Of a DNA stretch of 9,880 nucleotides, positions 1 to 8,141 are shown piece by piece; position 1 is the stretch's first letter; every line of letters begins with the position of its first letter. The stretch is from TMED14 sp041158165 (GTDB lineage Bacteria > Bacteroidota > Bacteroidia > Flavobacteriales > Schleiferiaceae). The position numbers were made by a program, and so were the translations under genes. The notes under the pieces are model-generated. The model did no database searches. It was given only the letters and a program-made list of their open reading frames with translations, and had not been told where the DNA came from. Location: NCBI GenBank assembly GCA_041158165.1, contig JBEBBW010000048.1, positions 1-9,880 on the forward strand. Direction: 5' to 3'.

Positions 1-1707
1 GTCGCCCTTTTTGAACACCGAAACGTGCACGATGTCGGTGCCCACAAACTTCTTGTCGCCCACCTTGGTCACGAGCATCGTGCCGTCGCGGCGAATCACC
101 ACCACGTCGTCGATGTCGGCGCAGTCGCCTACAAACTCGTCTTTGCGCAAGCCGGTTCCCACAAACCCCTCGGCGCGGTTCACGTACAGCTTGGCGTTGG
201 CGATCGCAACTTGGGTGGCCACCACCTGCTCAAAGCCGCGGAGTTCCGTCTTGCGGTCGCGCCCGGCGCCGTATTTTTTCTTCAAGTTTTTGAAGAACTC
301 GACTGCGTAATCAATCAGATTATCAAGGTGATGCTTCACCTCGGCAATCTGGCCTTCGAGGGCGCGAAGGTGCTCGTCGGCCTTGTTGGCGTCGAACTTC
401 GAAATGCGCTTGATACGAATTTCGGTGAGGCGCACGATGTCTTCGTCAGTAACGGCGCGCAGCAGGTGCTTCGTGTGCGGCGCCAGCCCCACGCGAATGT
501 TCTCCATTACCGCCTCCCAGGTTTCGGCCTCTTCGATGTCGCGGTAAATGCGGTGCTCGATAAAAATCTTCTCGAGGCTGGCAAAGTGCCACTGCTCCTG
601 CAGCTCGTGCAGTTTGAGCTCGAGCTCGGCCTTGAGGACCGCGACCGTCGTGTCGGTCGAGCGGCGCAGCATTTCGCGCACCCCCATGAACACCGGCTTT
701 TCGTCGATGATCACGCAGGCCATCGTGCTGACCGACGATTCACAGGCCGTGAACGCGTACAGCGCGTCGACCATCTGGTCGGGCGAAACGCCCGGCAGTA
801 GGTGAATGACGATCTCGACGTGCTCGGCCGTGTTGTCTTCGATCTTCTTGATCTTGATCTTGCCCTTGTCGTTGGCCTTGATCACCGATTCAATCAGCGA
901 AGTAGTATTGGTTCCAAACGGAATCTCTCTGATAATCAGAGTTTTCTTATCCTCAACTTCAATCTTTGCACGAACCCTAACCCGGCCGCCGCGTTCGCCG
1001 TCTTGGTAGCCGCTGACGTCGGCGATTCCGCCCGTCGGAAAGTCGGGGTAGAGCTGAAAACTGCGGCCGCGCAGGTGGGCCACCGACGCGTCGATCAGCT
1101 CGTTAAAGTTGTGGGGCAGGATCTTGGTGCTCAGACCGACCGCGATGCCCTCGACCCCTTGGGCCAGCAGCAGCGGAAACTTCACCGGCAAGAACAGCGG
1201 CTCCTTGCCGCGGCCGTCGTAGCTCGCCTGGTACTGTGTGATTTTGGGCGAAAACGCTACGTCGAGCGCGAACTTGCTCAGGCGCGCCTCGATGTAGCGG
1301 GGCGCCGCCGCGCTGTCGCCCGTGTAGATGTTGCCCCAGTTACCCTGGGTGTCGATGAGCAGGTCCTTTTGGCCCAGCTGCACAAGCGCATCGCCGATTG
1401 ACGCGTCGCCGTGCGGGTGGTACTTCATCGTCTGCCCGATGACGTTGGCGACTTTGTGGAAGCGCCCGTCGTCCATCTCGTGCAGCGCGTGCATCAAGCG
1501 GCGCTGCACCGGCTTCAGGCCGTCTTCGAGGGCCGGAACCGCGCGCTCCAAAATGACGTAGCTCGCGTAGTCCAAAAAGTACTCGCGGTACATGCCCCTA
1601 ACGCGGGACTCCACGGGCTTGATCACCTCGCCTTCGGGCGCGGGCACGTCAAGGGGGCCACTCAGCTCAAGCGACTCGTCCGGACTCAATGCGTCCTCAT
1701 CCGACAT
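1..1707 (-). CDS. parC: DNA topoisomerase IV subunit A (ParC/GyrA-type), N-terminal 569 residues, cut by window edge
   Basis: This is the DNA-cleaving and rejoining subunit of the type IIA topoisomerase that decatenates chromosomes; it works as a heterotetramer with the ATPase subunit encoded just upstream. The frame is open from ATG at 1707 to base 1 with no stop, so the C-terminal beta-propeller lies outside the window. Visible landmarks are the GLKPVQRR motif near residues 63-70, HPHGD at 97-101 and DTQGNWG near 119-125. The catalytic tyrosine is Y138 in APRYIEAR. The region after about 340 holds the tower and coiled-coil segments, including an LTEIRIKRISKFD stretch typical of the family. 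The first 30 or so residues are an acidic, low-complexity leader ahead of the conserved core. The start overlaps the end of parE by 11 bp, so the two are almost certainly cotranscribed and translationally coupled. Identification as topoisomerase IV rather than gyrase rests on this pairing and on the Bacteroidota-type sequence. Confidence 0.95.
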   Translation of the reverse strand, partial: MSDEDALSPDESLELSGPLDVPAPEGEVIKPVESRVRGMYREYFLDYASYVILERAVPALEDGLKPVQRRLMHALHEMDDGRFHKVANVIGQTMKYHPHGDASIGDALVQLGQKDLLIDTQGNWGNIYTGDSAAAPRYIEARLSKFALDVAFSPKITQYQASYDGRGKEPLFLPVKFPLLLAQGVEGIAVGLSTKILPHNFNELIDASVAHLRGRSFQLYPDFPTGGIADVSGYQDGERGGRVRVRAKIEVEDKKTLIIREIPFGTNTTSLIESVIKANDKGKIKIKKIEDNTAEHVEIVIHLLPGVSPDQMVDALYAFTACESSVSTMACVIIDEKPVFMGVREMLRRSTDTTVAVLKAELELKLHELQEQWHFASLEKIFIEHRIYRDIEEAETWEAVMENIRVGLAPHTKHLLRAVTDEDIVRLTEIRIKRISKFDANKADEHLRALEGQIAEVKHHLDNLIDYAVEFFKNLKKKYGAGRDRKTELRGFEQVVATQVAIANAKLYVNRAEGFVGTGLRKDEFVGDCADIDDVVVIRRDGTMLVTKVGDKKFVGTDIVHVSVFKKGD

Positions 1708-3550
1708 AAGCGGGGTCGTCTTTTTCGATTTTCAGGTGGTCCATGATGAACTCCTGGCGCTCGGGCGTGTTTTTGCCCATGTAAAACTCCAGCAGCTGCT
1801 CGATTTGCTCCTTGCCGAGCATCACCGGCTCCAGGCGAATGTCCGCGCCGATAAACATTTTAAACTCCCCGGGCGAAATTTCGCCCAAGCCCTTGAATCG
1901 CGTGATCTCGGGCTTGCTCCCGAGCTGATCGATGGCGGCCTGCTTTTCGCCCTCGTCGTAGCAGTAAATCGTCTTTTGCTTGTTGCGCACGCGGAACAGC
2001 GGCGTCTGCAGAATGTAGAGGTGGCCTTCCTGCACCAGCTCGGGGAAGAACTGCAAGAAGAAGGTGATCAACAGCAGCCGAATGTGCATGCCGTCGACGT
2101 CGGCGTCGGTCGCGATCACCACGTTGTTGTAGCGCAGGTCCTCGAGGCCGTCTTCGATGTTCAGCGCGGCCTGAAGCAGGTTGAACTCCTCGTTCTCGTA
2201 CACCACTTTTTTGGTTAATCCGTAGCAGTTCAGGGGCTTGCCCTTGAGGCTGAACACGGCCTGGGTCTGCACGTCGCGCGACGCGGTGATCGAGCCTGAG
2301 GCGGAATCGCCCTCGGTGATGAACAGTGTCGTCTCGAGTCGGCGGTCGTGCTTGATGTCGTTGTAGTGCACCTTGCAGTCGCGCAGCTTGCGGTTGTGCA
2401 GGTTGGCTTTTTTGGCGCGTTCTCGGGCCAGCTTCTGAATGCCCGCGAGGTCCTTGCGTTCGCGCTCGGCCCGGAGAATCTTCTTTTGAATGGCGTCGGC
2501 CACCTCGGGGTTGCGGTGCAGAAAGTTGTCGAGCTCCGTCTTCAAAAAGTCGAGCACAAAGGCGCGTACTGACGGTCCGTCGGGCCCCATGTCTTGGCTG
2601 CCGAGCTTGGTCTTGGTCTGCGACTCAAACACCGGCTCAATGACCTTGATACTGATGGCGCCGATGACGCTTTGGCGAATGTCGGCCGCGTCGTACTGCT
2701 TGTTGTAGTGGTTGCGCAGCACCGTCACCAGGGCCTCGCGAAAGGCGCCCTGGTGGGTTCCGCCTTGGGTCGTGTGCTGGCCGTTGACAAACGAGTAGTA
2801 CTGCTCGCTTTGGCTGCGCTCGGCGTGGGTCAGCGCCACTTCGATGTCTTCGCCCTTGAGGTGGATGATGTCGTGCATCACCTCTCCGCTCAAGTTGTTG
2901 GCCAACAGATCCTTAAGTCCGTTCTCCGAATAGTACTTCTGGCCGTTCAGGTAGATGCTCAGCCCTGGATTCAGGTAGACGTAGTTCCACACCATCCGCT
3001 CGACGTACTCCATCTGAAAGCGGTAGTTGTGAAAAATCGTCGCGTCGGGCGTGAACACAACCTTGGTGCCGTGGCGGGCGGTGGTGGCTTCGAGCGGACC
3101 CTCTTCCTGCAAAATTCCGCCCACAAAACGGGCCGTCTTCGACTGGCCGTCGCGAAATGCCTGCACGCTGAACGCCGAAGAAAGCGCGTTCACCGCTTTG
3201 GTACCCACACCGTTGAGGCCGACCGACTTTTTGAAGGCCTTCGAGTCGTACTTGGCGCCCGTGTTCATCTTCGACACGACGTCGACCACTTTGCCGAGCG
3301 GAATTCCGCGCCCGTAGTCGCGCACCGTCACCGAACCGTTTTGAACGCTGATTTCGATCGTTTTGCCGCCGCCCATGACGAACTCGTCGATCGAGTTGTC
3401 GACAACCTCCTTGATCAGAATGTAGATGCCGTCGTCGGCGCTGCTTCCGTCGCCGAGCTTACCGATGTACATCCCGGGGCGGAGGCGAATGTGCTCCTGC
3501 CATTCAAGGCTGCGAATGTTGTCTTCGGTATACTGAACTTCTTGCGACAT
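1697..3550 (-). CDS. parE: DNA topoisomerase IV subunit B (ParE/GyrB-type ATPase)
   Basis: This is the ATP-hydrolysing subunit of topoisomerase IV, 617 residues, full length for the compact ParE form. The GHKL ATPase domain carries RPGMYIG at 24-30, the catalytic glutamate E48 in EVVDNSIDE, the nucleotide-binding D78 in RDYGRGIP and the ATP-lid glycines in GLNGVGTKAVNALS at 111-124. The transducer domain follows at about 220-395. The TOPRIM domain shows EGDSASGS at 413-420 and the metal-binding DADVD at 482-486, followed by RFKGLGEI at 551-558. The frame is open 21 codons further upstream (to 3613), but those residues do not look like the family. I therefore chose ATG 3550, which gives the expected MSQEVQYTEDNIRSLEW beginning. 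No Shine-Dalgarno sequence is present, as is usual in Bacteroidota. ychF ends 97 bp upstream on the same strand and parC starts inside the last codons. Confidence 0.95.
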   Translation of the reverse strand: MSQEVQYTEDNIRSLEWQEHIRLRPGMYIGKLGDGSSADDGIYILIKEVVDNSIDEFVMGGGKTIEISVQNGSVTVRDYGRGIPLGKVVDVVSKMNTGAKYDSKAFKKSVGLNGVGTKAVNALSSAFSVQAFRDGQSKTARFVGGILQEEGPLEATTARHGTKVVFTPDATIFHNYRFQMEYVERMVWNYVYLNPGLSIYLNGQKYYSENGLKDLLANNLSGEVMHDIIHLKGEDIEVALTHAERSQSEQYYSFVNGQHTTQGGTHQGAFREALVTVLRNHYNKQYDAADIRQSVIGAISIKVIEPVFESQTKTKLGSQDMGPDGPSVRAFVLDFLKTELDNFLHRNPEVADAIQKKILRAERERKDLAGIQKLARERAKKANLHNRKLRDCKVHYNDIKHDRRLETTLFITEGDSASGSITASRDVQTQAVFSLKGKPLNCYGLTKKVVYENEEFNLLQAALNIEDGLEDLRYNNVVIATDADVDGMHIRLLLITFFLQFFPELVQEGHLYILQTPLFRVRNKQKTIYCYDEGEKQAAIDQLGSKPEITRFKGLGEISPGEFKMFIGADIRLEPVMLGKEQIEQLLEFYMGKNTPERQEFIMDHLKIEKDDPAYVG

Positions 3551-3597
3551 GATAACGTGCGAATCTAGCCCAAATCCGAGCACAAAACCCTTGCTAG

Positions 3598-3605
3598 CAA
3601 AGGGA
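3598..3605 (-). promoter_or_regulatory. Possible -7 box for parE-parC (TCCCTTTG, one mismatch)
   Basis: On the minus strand this reads TCCCTTTG, one base off the Bacteroidota -7 consensus TAnnTTTG. It is followed by GC, as are the two better boxes near 4770-4800. It would place transcription about 40 nt upstream of the parE start. No convincing -33 TTG sits at the usual distance, so this is weak, and parE may also be read through from ychF. Confidence 0.25.
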
Positions 3606-3610
3606 GTTTT

Positions 3611-3631
3611 CAACAGGGTAATCCCCCGTTG
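3611..3631. other. Small imperfect hairpin between ychF and parE
   Basis: The 21 bases form CAAC, a mismatch, GGG, a TAATC loop, CCC, a mismatch and GTTG. The stem would be 4 plus 3 base pairs around one A/C mismatch. No run of T follows on either strand, so it is a poor intrinsic terminator. It may attenuate or do nothing. Confidence 0.3.
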
Positions 3632-3647
3632 AAGCGGTTAAAACGCC

Positions 3648-4739
3648 TTAAACGTTAAAGCGGAAGTGCAGCACGTCGCCGTCCTTGACCAGGTACTCCC
3701 GGCCCTCCACGCGCAGGCGTCCGGCCTCGCGGCAGGCAGCCTCAGAACGGTACTTCACGTAGTCGTCGTAGCTGATCACCTCCGCGCGAATGAAGCCCTT
3801 CTCAAAGTCGCTGTGGATCACGCCCGCGGCCTGCGGCGCCGTGCATCCGCGCGGAATCGTCCACGCCCGAACCTCCTTAACGCCCGCCGTGAAGTAGGTC
3901 TGCAGCTTCAGCAGGTTGTAGGCCTCGCGAATTAGTCGGTTCACGCCCGGCTCCTCGAGGCTCAGGTCGTCGAGGAACATGCGGCGCTCCTCATAGGTTT
4001 CGAGCTCGGCGATGTCGGCTTCGGTCGCAGCGGCCAAATGCAGCACACCCGCGCCCTCTTCGGCGGCCATGGCGCGCACCTTTTCCACCCAGTCGTTGCC
4101 CGTCTTGGCTGAAGCTTCCTCGACGTTGCACACGTACATCACGGGTTTGTCAGTCAAAAGCTGGTAGTCGTCGATCCACGCAGCCTCTTCTTCGGTACGG
4201 TCAAAGCCGCGCACCGACTTGCCCTGCTCGAGGTGCTTTTTGAGGCGCTCGCCCATCTCCACCTCGCGCACCGCTTCACGGGCTCCGCTCTTGGCGGCCT
4301 TACGCGCGCGGTCCAGGCGCTTTTCGAGGGTTTCGAGGTCCTTCAGCTGCAGCTCAAAATCAATCGTTTCCTTGTCGCGGAGCGGGTTCACGCTGCCGTC
4401 GACGTGAACAATGTTGTCGTTTTCAAAGCAGCGCAGCACGTGCAAAATCGCGTTGCACTCGCGAATGTTGCCCAAAAACTGATTGCCGAGGCCCTCACCC
4501 TTGCTCGCGCCCTTCACCAGGCCGGCGATGTCGACGATTTCAACCGTGGCCGGCTGCACCCGCTCGGGGTTGACGATCTCGGAGAGGGCTTCGATGCGCG
4601 GGTCCGGAACATTGACCGTGCCCACGTTGGGCTCAATCGTACAGAACGGAAAGTTGGCCGCATGGGCCTTCGCGTTGCTCAAGCAGTTAAACAGCGTCGA
4701 CTTGCCGACGTTGGGGAGACCTACGATTCCAACCTTCAT
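3648..4739 (-). CDS. ychF: YchF/OLA1-family redox-regulated ATPase
   Basis: This is a universally conserved cytosolic P-loop protein of the Obg-related TRAFAC group. It binds ribosomes and, unusually for this group, prefers ATP to GTP. At 363 residues it is the standard length. The phosphate-binding loop is GLPNVGKST at 7-15 and the G3 motif is DIAGLVKGASKGEGLGNQFL at 70-89. The specificity motif is NVEE at 205-208 in place of the NKxD of GTPases, which is the signature of YchF. A helical insertion lies at about 125-200. The C-terminal TGS domain occupies about 280-363 and contains the typical RAWTIPRGCTAPQAAGVIH and DFEKGFIRAEVI stretches. It starts at ATG 4739 directly at the conserved MKVGIVGLPN beginning and has no Shine-Dalgarno sequence. 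It is first in the minus-strand gene group and has its own -7 box 30 bp upstream. Confidence 0.96.
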   Translation of the reverse strand: MKVGIVGLPNVGKSTLFNCLSNAKAHAANFPFCTIEPNVGTVNVPDPRIEALSEIVNPERVQPATVEIVDIAGLVKGASKGEGLGNQFLGNIRECNAILHVLRCFENDNIVHVDGSVNPLRDKETIDFELQLKDLETLEKRLDRARKAAKSGAREAVREVEMGERLKKHLEQGKSVRGFDRTEEEAAWIDDYQLLTDKPVMYVCNVEEASAKTGNDWVEKVRAMAAEEGAGVLHLAAATEADIAELETYEERRMFLDDLSLEEPGVNRLIREAYNLLKLQTYFTAGVKEVRAWTIPRGCTAPQAAGVIHSDFEKGFIRAEVISYDDYVKYRSEAACREAGRLRVEGREYLVKDGDVLHFRFNV

Positions 4740-4768
4740 AACTCGTTAATTACTTCTTTTTCGGGCCG

Positions 4769-4776
4769 CAAAGGTA
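4769..4776 (-). promoter_or_regulatory. -7 promoter box (TACCTTTG) for ychF
   Basis: The minus strand reads TACCTTTGCGG, a perfect match to the Bacteroidota sigma-A -7 consensus TAnnTTTG. Its end is about 30 nt upstream of the ychF start codon, leaving a leader of roughly 23 nt. I see no clear -33 TTG at the expected spacing. Confidence 0.7.
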
Positions 4777-4791
4777 GCCGAACAGAGGCCG

Positions 4792-4799
4792 TACTTTTG
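4792..4799 (+). promoter_or_regulatory. -7 promoter box (TACTTTTG) for the transketolase operon
   Basis: The plus strand reads TACTTTTGCGG, a perfect TAnnTTTG match ending 17 bp before the transketolase start. This implies a short leader of about 11 nt, which fits the absence of a Shine-Dalgarno sequence. No clear -33 TTG is visible. Together with the box on the other strand it explains the whole 77-bp divergent spacer. Confidence 0.7.
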
Positions 4800-4816
4800 C
4801 GGTAAATCCGCTACTG

Positions 4817-5656
4817 ATGGCCTCAATCTACGACTACCCCTCGCAAATTCGCCGCGACATCCTGCGCATGGTGCACAAACCGCAATCGGGCCACCCGGGC
4901 GGATCCATGGGCTGCACCGAGTTTTTCACTGCCCTGTACTTTGACGTGCTGCGCCACAACCCCGCCGCCTTCACCATGGACGGCCGCGGCGAAGACCTGT
5001 TCTTTTTGAGCAACGGCCACATTTCGCCGGTCCTCTACAGCACGCTGGCGCGCTCGGGCTACTTTCCGGTGGCGGAACTCGCGACGTTTCGCCTGATCAA
5101 CACGCGCCTTCAGGGCCACCCCACGACCCACGACGGCCTGCCCGGCGTGCGCATCGCCAGCGGGTCGCTCGGCCAAGGCCTTAGCGTCGCCGTCGGTGCC
5201 GCCCAAGCCAAAAAACTCAACAACGACCCCCACCTGGTCTACACGCTCCACGGCGACGGCGAGCTTCAAGAGGGTCAGATTTGGGAAGCCGCGATGTACG
5301 CCGGCGCCAAAAAGGTCGACAACCTCATCGCCACGGTCGACGCCAACGGCCAGCAGATTGACGGCAGCACCGACGAAGTTCTGCCGATGGGCGACCTCGG
5401 CGCCAAGTTCGCCGCCTTTGGCTGGGACGTGATGCACCTCGCCCAGGGCAACGACCTCGACGCGGTACGCGCTGCGCTTCGCGAGGCCGGAACCCGCACG
5501 GGCAAAGGCAAACCCGTCGTGATCATCATGACCACGGCCATGGGCCACGGCGTCGACTTTATGGCCGGAACCCACAAGTGGCACGGCGTAGCGCCCAACG
5601 ACGACGAGCTCGCCCGCGCCCTGGCGCAGTGCCCCGAAACCCTCGGCGACTACTAA
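4817..5656 (+). CDS. Transketolase, N-terminal (thiamine diphosphate-binding) subunit
   Basis: This is one half of a split transketolase, which moves two-carbon ketol units between sugar phosphates in the non-oxidative pentose phosphate pathway. Its 279 residues match the usual N-terminal subunit. It carries SGHPGGS at 24-30 with the cofactor-proximal histidine H26 and SNGH at 65-68. The ThDP/Mg motif starts with GDGELQEG at 146-153 and ends with N177 in DANGQQ. GHGVDFM at 243-249 and KWHG at 254-257 are also family features. The protein ends soon after, where single-chain enzymes continue into the pyrimidine-binding domain, so a partner is required. That partner is encoded at 7073-8023, separated by one unrelated gene. 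A perfect TAnnTTTG box lies just upstream and there is no Shine-Dalgarno sequence. Confidence 0.95.
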   Translation: MASIYDYPSQIRRDILRMVHKPQSGHPGGSMGCTEFFTALYFDVLRHNPAAFTMDGRGEDLFFLSNGHISPVLYSTLARSGYFPVAELATFRLINTRLQGHPTTHDGLPGVRIASGSLGQGLSVAVGAAQAKKLNNDPHLVYTLHGDGELQEGQIWEAAMYAGAKKVDNLIATVDANGQQIDGSTDEVLPMGDLGAKFAAFGWDVMHLAQGNDLDAVRAALREAGTRTGKGKPVVIIMTTAMGHGVDFMAGTHKWHGVAPNDDELARALAQCPETLGDY

Positions 5657-5667
5657 GCCCACCGCTG

Positions 5668-7062
5668 ATGCTTCGCCGCGGACTGCTCGCACTCCTCTTG
5701 CTCGCCAGCTCCTTCGGGGCCTGGGCGCAGGGCGTGCTGCCTCCGCCCGAAAAAAAGCCCGAGCCGCTCACGCGCATTTTGTTTGTGTTTGACGCGTCAA
5801 ATTCCATGTATGGCCGGTGGCAAACCGGAACCCGCATGGAGGTGGCCCAGCGCCTGATGCGCGAGCTGCTCGACAGCCTGGGCCGCGTTGAACAACCCAA
5901 CTTTGAGCTGGCGCTCCGCGTGTACGGACACCAAAAACCCGTTCCGCCCCAGGACTGCAACGACACGCGACTCGAAGTGGCCTTCAGTCCGACCTCGATT
6001 CCGCGCATCCAAAAGACGCTCGCCGGACTCCGCCCGATGGGCACCACGCCGATTGCGCGCAGCCTGATCAAGGCGGGCAGCGATTTTCCGGAGTGCTCCG
6101 ACTGCCGCAACGTCATCATTTTGATTACCGACGGCGTGGAGGCCTGCGACGAAGATCCGTGTGCGGCTTCGCGAATCCTGCAGCAGCGCGGCGTGATTCT
6201 AAAGCCCTTTGTCATCGGGATTGGCCTCGAAACCAACCTCGCCAAGAGCTTTAGCTGTGTGGGCACCTACTACGACGCGGGCGACGAACAAACGTTTAGC
6301 AAGGCCCTCAACGTGATCATGACCCAGGCCCTCGACAACACGACGGCCCAGATCAACCTCCAGGACCACCTGGGCGTGCCGGCCGAAACCAACGTGCCCA
6401 TTGTGCTCCACAACGCGACGAGCGGCATCACCGAAGAGGCCATCGTCCACACCATGAACTACGCGGGCCACCCCGACACGCTCAACCTCGATCCGCTGGT
6501 GACCTACCGGGGCACGGTGTACACGGTTCCGCCCGTGGCCATTGCGCCCAGTGAGGTGCACGCCGGCAAGCACAACCACCTCGGAACCAACGCGGCCCAG
6601 GGCGCGCTTCGCCTCAACATGTTTGGCGTGGCCAACCGCCAAAGCATGCCGCTCGCGGTGGTGCGTAAGCCCGGCTCGACCGAAATCGTGCACGTGCAGC
6701 CCCTGGGCAGCGAGCAGCGCTACTTGGTCGGAACCTACGAGCTCGACATCCTCACCCTGCCGCGCTACCGCAAAACGGTGGCGGTCGAGGGCGGAAAGGT
6801 CACCGAACTCAGCATCCCCGCCCCGGGCAACGCCAGCCTTACGCTCAAAATTGCCAGCATCGGCGCGCTGTTCCTGCGCGAGAACGAGGACTGGACCTAC
6901 GTGGTTCCGCTCGACGACAACCAAACACGTCAGTCGTTTGCGCTGCAGCCCGGAACCTACACCGTGATCTACCGGCCCAAGTCGGCCCAGCAAACGGCCT
7001 ACAGCAAGAGCCAAACCTTTACCGTGACGTCGGGCGCCACGGCCATCGTTAACCTTCAGTAA
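5668..7062 (+). CDS. Exported von Willebrand factor A (VWA) domain protein
   Basis: The 464-residue product starts with a signal peptide (MLRR, then a leucine/alanine-rich core, then a likely cut near AWA-Q at 18-21). The frame is open upstream to 5578, inside the transketolase gene, but only ATG 5668 places the signal peptide at the N-terminus. The VWA domain spans about 35-220 with a complete metal-ion-dependent adhesion site: DASNS at 42-46, the threonine in GTTP near 126, and ITDG with D155. It also holds several cysteines (C97, C143, C146, C160, C165, C197) that could pair in the envelope. After residue 225 come three similar beta-rich segments of about 75-85 residues. No transmembrane helix follows, and I see no obvious type IX sorting tail. 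A periplasmic or surface binding role is inferred and the ligand is unknown. It lies 11 bp after one transketolase half and 10 bp before the other, so it should be cotranscribed with them. Confidence 0.88.
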   Translation: MLRRGLLALLLLASSFGAWAQGVLPPPEKKPEPLTRILFVFDASNSMYGRWQTGTRMEVAQRLMRELLDSLGRVEQPNFELALRVYGHQKPVPPQDCNDTRLEVAFSPTSIPRIQKTLAGLRPMGTTPIARSLIKAGSDFPECSDCRNVIILITDGVEACDEDPCAASRILQQRGVILKPFVIGIGLETNLAKSFSCVGTYYDAGDEQTFSKALNVIMTQALDNTTAQINLQDHLGVPAETNVPIVLHNATSGITEEAIVHTMNYAGHPDTLNLDPLVTYRGTVYTVPPVAIAPSEVHAGKHNHLGTNAAQGALRLNMFGVANRQSMPLAVVRKPGSTEIVHVQPLGSEQRYLVGTYELDILTLPRYRKTVAVEGGKVTELSIPAPGNASLTLKIASIGALFLRENEDWTYVVPLDDNQTRQSFALQPGTYTVIYRPKSAQQTAYSKSQTFTVTSGATAIVNLQ

Positions 7063-7072
7063 ATTGACCCCC

Positions 7073-8023
7073 ATGCACCCTTACACGAACCAAGGCAGCC
7101 AAGACACGCGAAGCGGATTTGGCGCAGGACTTTTGGAACTCGGACGCCGCAATCCCCACGTCGTCGCGCTTTGTGCCGACCTCACGGGCTCGCTCAAGAT
7201 GGACGCCTTTGCCAAGGAGTTTCCCGACCGCTTTTTTCAGACCGGAATCGCCGAGGCACACATGATGGGCATGGCCGCCGGCCTCACTATTGGCGGCTGG
7301 ATTCCGTTCACCGGAACCTTTGCCAACTTCTCGACCGGACGCGTGTACGACCAAATTCGCCAGAGCATCGCCTATTCGGACAAGAACGTCAAAATCTGTG
7401 CGTCGCACGCGGGCCTCACCCTGGGCGAAGACGGCGCCACCCACCAAATTCTCGAAGACATCGGGCTGATGAAGATGCTTCCGGGCATGACCGTCATTGT
7501 TCCGGCGGACTACAACCAAACCAAGGCCGCGACGATCGCCTTGGCCGACCACCACGGCCCGGCCTACCTGCGCTTCGGACGCCCCAAGGTGGCCAACTTC
7601 ACCCCGGCCGACAAGCCCTTTGTGATCGGCAAGGCCGACGTGCTGCTCGAGGGCAGCGACGTGACCATCGCCGCGACCGGCCACCTCGTGTGGGAGGCCC
7701 TCGAGGCCGCCAATACCCTGGCCGCTCAAGGCATTTCGGCCGAAGTCATCAACTTCGCCACGATCAAGCCGTTTGACTCCGAGGCCCTGCTCAAGTCGGT
7801 CCACAAGACTGGCCGCGTGGTAACCGCCGAGGAACACCAGCGCCACGGAGGCCTCGGCGACCTCGTTGCCCAGACCCTGGGCATGCACCGCCCCGCCCCC
7901 ATCGAAATGGTGGCCGTCAACGATTCATTTGGCGAATCCGGCACGCCCGCCCAGCTCATGGACAAGTACGGCCTCAACGCCGCCGCCATCGTCGAGGCGA
8001 CGCTGCGCGTGCGCAACCGCTGA
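7073..8023 (+). CDS. Transketolase, C-terminal (pyrimidine-binding) subunit
   Basis: This is the second half of the split transketolase. Its 316 residues cover the pyrimidine-binding domain and the C-terminal domain. The catalytic glutamate that activates thiamine diphosphate is E61 in TGIAEAHMMGMAAG. The phosphate and substrate region shows SHAGLTLGEDGATHQ at 111-125 with H112 and H124. VIVPADYNQT and AYLRFGRPK follow, and then the C-terminal fold with TAEEHQRHGGLGD. I chose ATG 7073 because it gives the family beginning. A TTG at 7064, one base after the preceding stop, would add only three residues. It should assemble with the N-terminal subunit encoded at 4817-5656 into an alpha2beta2 enzyme with the active site at the interface. 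It is the last gene of its operon and a strong terminator follows 31 bp later. Confidence 0.95.
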   Translation: MHPYTNQGSQDTRSGFGAGLLELGRRNPHVVALCADLTGSLKMDAFAKEFPDRFFQTGIAEAHMMGMAAGLTIGGWIPFTGTFANFSTGRVYDQIRQSIAYSDKNVKICASHAGLTLGEDGATHQILEDIGLMKMLPGMTVIVPADYNQTKAATIALADHHGPAYLRFGRPKVANFTPADKPFVIGKADVLLEGSDVTIAATGHLVWEALEAANTLAAQGISAEVINFATIKPFDSEALLKSVHKTGRVVTAEEHQRHGGLGDLVAQTLGMHRPAPIEMVAVNDSFGESGTPAQLMDKYGLNAAAIVEATLRVRNR

Positions 8024-8054
8024 TTGGTCGCGGCACCCAAGTGTGTTTTAAAGC

Positions 8055-8087
8055 CAAAACCCCGCCGAGGCGGGGTTTTGTGTTTTA
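8055..8087. terminator. Rho-independent terminator, probably bidirectional
   Basis: A perfect 12-bp stem (CAAAACCCCGCC, GA, GGCGGGGTTTTG; 8055-8080) is followed by TGTTTT on the plus strand. The stem itself ends in four T residues. On the minus strand the mirror arm also ends in TTTTG and is followed by a T-containing stretch, so it can stop transcripts from the AT-rich side as well. It closes the transketolase operon. Confidence 0.9.
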
Positions 8088-8141
8088 AGAATTCCTACAG
8101 ACCTGAGATTACTCAAGGGGAGTTCAAACCGAAGACATGCT

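Noticed and set aside
1387..1419. Alanine (residue 102) at the ParC position matching a quinolone-resistance serine in E. coli
   Set aside because: HPHGDASIGD looks like the normal form in Bacteroidota topoisomerase IV as far as I recall, so it is no sign of acquired resistance.
2594..3568. Long plus-strand open frame (324 codons) opposite parE
   Set aside because: It lies antisense to a gene with all family motifs. Valine-, histidine- and arginine-rich translations of this type are shadows of GC-rich codons.
3551..3613. Upstream extension of parE by 21 codons
   Set aside because: The added residues do not resemble the family, and the internal ATG 3550 gives the standard ParE beginning.
5578..5667. 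Upstream extension of the VWA gene into the transketolase gene
   Set aside because: It would bury the clear signal peptide behind 30 arginine/proline-rich residues that are a frame shadow.
6199..7074. Long minus-strand open frame (291 codons) opposite the VWA gene; similar frames at 4823-5692 and 7049-7888
   Set aside because: Each is the antisense shadow of a confidently identified gene and has low-complexity composition with no motif.
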